Part shown: positions 6,621-8,780 of the stretch, one piece after another
Numbering within the stretch: the stretch's first letter is position 1
Layout of the letters: each line of letters starts with the position of its first letter
Source: Acidimicrobiales bacterium
Lineage (GTDB): Bacteria > Actinomycetota > Acidimicrobiia > Acidimicrobiales > Ilumatobacteraceae
Length of the DNA stretch: 8,780 nucleotides
NCBI GenBank assembly: GCA_030830415.1
Contig: JAURNB010000114.1
Span: 1-8,780 of the forward strand
Direction of reading: 5' to 3'
Notes under the pieces: model-generated
The model's input: only the letters and a program-made list of their open reading frames with translations
Database searches by the model: none
Told to the model about the DNA's origin: nothing
Program-made: the position numbers and the translations under genes

Positions 6621-7496
6621 ATGTTTAAAAACACCATTAAAACGTCCGTTCTCCTCGCTGGGCTTGGTGGCCTCATTGTCACCATCGCAGGTGTCTTAGG
6701 CGGAGGAAGCTCAAGTTCACTTACATTTGGTCTTCTCATTGCCTTCGTCATGGTGGGTGGTTCGTATTGGTTCAGCGACAAACTTGCCCTGAAAAGCGCC
6801 AAAGCTCGCATCGTTACTGAAGAAGATGCCCCCCTCTTCTTCGGAATGGTGAAGGAATTGGCAACCCGTGCCGGAATGCCAATGCCGCGGGTTGCCATCT
6901 CCCCTAACGAGCAGCCCAACGCTTTTGCAACCGGGCGCAACCCCCGCCATGCGGTGGTGTGTGCAACAGAGGGCCTTTTGCGTTCCATGCCTGAAGATGA
7001 GTTGCGTGGCGTCATGGCACATGAGCTCATGCACGTGAAGAACCGCGACATTCTCATTGGCTCAGTTGCTGCAGCCATTGCCACAGCCATTTCCTTCATT
7101 GCAAACATGGCCATGTGGGCATCGATGTTTGGGGGTCGCGGAGGTAATGACGATGAACGAGCAAACCCTTTTGCATTAATCCTTGTGTCGATGCTCGCCC
7201 CTATTGCAGCGTCGCTTTTGCAGATGGCAATTTCTCGATCACGCGAGTTTGAAGCCGATCGCGGAGCTGCCGAGCTCCTTGGCAGCGGCAATTCTTTAGC
7301 TAACGCGCTTGAGCGCATCGAAGCGTCGGCAAAACATACGCCCATGCAAGTAGCTCCCGCCCAGGCCTATGCGTATATTCACAACCCTCTTGCTGAATTC
7401 CAGAAAAAGAAGAGCGGCCCCAATATGGCACGCCTTTTTTCTACTCACCCCAGCACCGATGAACGCATTGCTCGTCTTCGCTCGATGAGCTTCTAA
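6621..7496 (+). CDS. htpX: HtpX-like membrane zinc metalloprotease
   Basis: HtpX (peptidase family M48) is an inner-membrane protease with a cytoplasmic active site that degrades misfolded membrane proteins. The 291-residue product has two N-terminal hydrophobic segments at about 8-28 and 34-50. The zinc motif HELMH is at 134-138, with Glu135 as the general base. There are two further hydrophobic stretches at about 146-170 and 183-204, then SREFEADRGAA at 206-216, in which Glu209 is the expected third zinc ligand. The C-terminal LFSTHPSTDERIARL is also typical. The ATG at 6621 is chosen over an upstream in-frame TTG-type start because AAAGGAAG lies at correct spacing and the protein then begins MFKNTIK, as homologues do. 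A promoter and a probable Mn2+ riboswitch precede it, and the P-type ATPase begins two bases after its stop. Misfolding caused by metal excess may be the link, which is inference. Confidence 0.95.
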   Translation: MFKNTIKTSVLLAGLGGLIVTIAGVLGGGSSSSLTFGLLIAFVMVGGSYWFSDKLALKSAKARIVTEEDAPLFFGMVKELATRAGMPMPRVAISPNEQPNAFATGRNPRHAVVCATEGLLRSMPEDELRGVMAHELMHVKNRDILIGSVAAAIATAISFIANMAMWASMFGGRGGNDDERANPFALILVSMLAPIAASLLQMAISRSREFEADRGAAELLGSGNSLANALERIEASAKHTPMQVAPAQAYAYIHNPLAEFQKKKSGPNMARLFSTHPSTDERIARLRSMSF

Positions 7497-7498
7497 TC

Positions 7499-8780
7499 AT
7501 GAATAAAACAACTGAATACACATCAAGTAATAGTCCAGTGATGCACGCACATACCAAAAGCATCGAAGAGGTCGCTTCCGCCTTAGAGTCTCATCTCTCC
7601 AACGGCATCTCTTCACAAGAGGCAAATGTGCGACTTTTGACCTATGGGAAGAACGAACTTGCAGCAGCAGACGTCATCCCCGCCTGGCGCAAACTGCTCG
7701 CCCAATTCCAAGATCTCCTCATTCTCATTTTGATGGGCGCAGCAGTTCTCTCGTTTGTGATATCTGGAGAGCTCAAAACACCACTCGTTGTGTTGGTCGT
7801 TGTGGTCTTCAATGCCGTTCTTGGATTCATGCAGGAAAATCGTGCAGAGAAATCGCTCGATGCTTTACGCAAGATGCTCAGTACTCAAGTGCGTGTGAAA
7901 CGTGATGATGACATTCAACTCATTGACACTTCGCAAGTGGTTCCCGGAGACATCGTTTTAGTAGAAGCTGGCGACCGCCTCCCCGCCGATGGCCGCATCG
8001 TTTTTGCCAACAACGTAGAAGTAGACGAATCTGCTCTTACTGGCGAAAGCCACCCTGTCACCAAACACACCAACGTGATCGCCGATGTCAATGCCTCACT
8101 AGGTGACCGTCAATGCATGGCATACATGAACTCCACCGTCACCCGCGGTCGCGCCGAAATACTTGTTACCCACACCGGGATGAACACAGAAATTGGCCAC
8201 ATTGCCGGGTTGCTTGCATCAACACCTACAGAAAAAACGCCACTCCAAAAGCAACTCGATGGTCTCGCCCATCAGCTCGTTATCTTGGCCGGCGTCATTG
8301 TGGGTCTTGTCATGGTGGCCAATCTGTTACGGGGCGAATCATTTAACGATGTACTCCTCACCGCTGTGGCGCTCGCCGTTGCCGCAATTCCCGAAGGTCT
8401 TCCCGCGGTCACCGTGGTCACCCTCGCAATAGGAGTGAACCAACTCGCCGGGCGCAACGCCATCATTAAGCGCCTTGCGGCTGTGGAAACACTCGGTTGC
8501 ACCAGTGTTATTTGCAGCGACAAAACAGGAACGCTCACCCTGAATCAGATGACTGCTACCCACTTCGTCTTCGAAGGAGAAAATCTTGCCGTCACCGGTG
8601 GCGGGTATTCAAACAACGGTGGGGTTCAAAACATTGGACCCACCACCGACACACTCACCACCACCGCACGAGGTCTTGCCTTATGTGCCGATGCCATTGT
8701 TCATCACCGCGGAGGCACCGACGAACTTGTTGGCGACCCCACCGAAGGTGCACTTGTTGTACTTGCCGAAAAACTCAACA
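7499..8780 (+). CDS. P2-type cation-transporting ATPase (probable Mn2+/Ca2+ exporter), 3' truncated by window
   Basis: The frame is open from the ATG at 7499 through the right edge and gives the first 427 residues of a P-type ATPase, roughly half of a full-length pump. An N-terminal cation-ATPase domain (about 18-75) is followed by membrane helices at about 72-89 and 94-111. The actuator domain carries TGES at 181-184. Helices three and four lie at about 258-276 and 284-305 with the ion-binding PEGLP at 298-302. The phosphorylation motif DKTGT is at 341-345 (Asp341 is phosphorylated) and the nucleotide-domain GDPTE at 412-416. VAAIPEGLP and the lack of an N-terminal heavy-metal domain or CPC motif place it in the Ca2+/Mn2+-like P2 group rather than the copper/zinc P1B group. 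It starts two bases after htpX without a strong ribosome binding site, so coupled translation is likely. A second in-frame ATG at 7541 is a possible start. The upstream Mn2+ riboswitch favours Mn2+ as cargo. Confidence 0.93.
   Translation, partial: MNKTTEYTSSNSPVMHAHTKSIEEVASALESHLSNGISSQEANVRLLTYGKNELAAADVIPAWRKLLAQFQDLLILILMGAAVLSFVISGELKTPLVVLVVVVFNAVLGFMQENRAEKSLDALRKMLSTQVRVKRDDDIQLIDTSQVVPGDIVLVEAGDRLPADGRIVFANNVEVDESALTGESHPVTKHTNVIADVNASLGDRQCMAYMNSTVTRGRAEILVTHTGMNTEIGHIAGLLASTPTEKTPLQKQLDGLAHQLVILAGVIVGLVMVANLLRGESFNDVLLTAVALAVAAIPEGLPAVTVVTLAIGVNQLAGRNAIIKRLAAVETLGCTSVICSDKTGTLTLNQMTATHFVFEGENLAVTGGGYSNNGGVQNIGPTTDTLTTTARGLALCADAIVHHRGGTDELVGDPTEGALVVLAEKLN

Noticed and set aside
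6436..6699. Open frame of 87 codons across the promoter, the leader and the start of htpX.
   Set aside because: It starts with TTG inside the -35 box, overlaps the htpX coding region out of frame, and its product resembles no family I know.
6506..7345. Long minus-strand open frame of 279 codons opposite htpX.
   Set aside because: It is a shadow of htpX: the plus-strand frame has HELMH and other family motifs, while the minus-strand product is low-complexity and Ser/Arg/Met-rich.

Overview
The window reads as a bacterial chromosome segment of moderate GC with close-packed genes. It most likely comes from an actinobacterium, perhaps an aquatic Acidimicrobiia-like lineage. The reasons are a SufC-SufS-SufU iron-sulfur set with SufU as the partner of SufS, a GTG start that looks leaderless, a DUF2889 protein and a CHK/APH-like phosphotransferase. 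The taxonomic placement is inference. I see no insertion sequence, integrase, CRISPR array, tRNA or rRNA.

Left part (1-5313, all plus strand). A membrane fatty acid desaturase (34-963) lies just upstream of sufC (998-1780), sufS (1790-3022) and sufU (3057-3500). These three provide the SUF ATPase, the cysteine desulfurase and the zinc-dependent sulfur acceptor of Fe-S cluster assembly. The scaffold genes sufB and sufD are not in the window. Two genes follow on the same strand with small gaps: an aminoglycoside/CHK-type small-molecule kinase homologue (3532-4635) and a DUF2889 protein (4645-5313). Their substrates cannot be read from the sequence.

Middle (5319-6416, minus strand). A zinc-dependent, NAD(P)-linked alcohol dehydrogenase runs convergent to the DUF2889 gene, with 5 bases between the two stop codons.

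Right part (6436-8780, plus strand). The 204-base gap between the dehydrogenase start and htpX is the most informative non-coding stretch. It holds a good sigma-70-type promoter (TTGGCA, 17 bases, TAGAAT). Directly after it comes a leader with the hallmarks of a yybP-ykoY manganese riboswitch: GGGGAGTA, GTCGTCA, a GNRA-capped hairpin, a second small hairpin, GAGAC and a P1 closing stem in the expected register. The 3' strand of P1 can instead pair with a segment that runs into the htpX ribosome binding site. This predicts a translational switch that opens htpX when Mn2+ is high. htpX (6621-7496) encodes a membrane zinc metalloprotease. Two bases after it begins a P2-type cation ATPase (7499 to beyond the right edge). 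The combined picture is a manganese-responsive operon pairing cation export with membrane-protein quality control. The riboswitch points to Mn2+ (perhaps with Ca2+) as the cargo of the pump.
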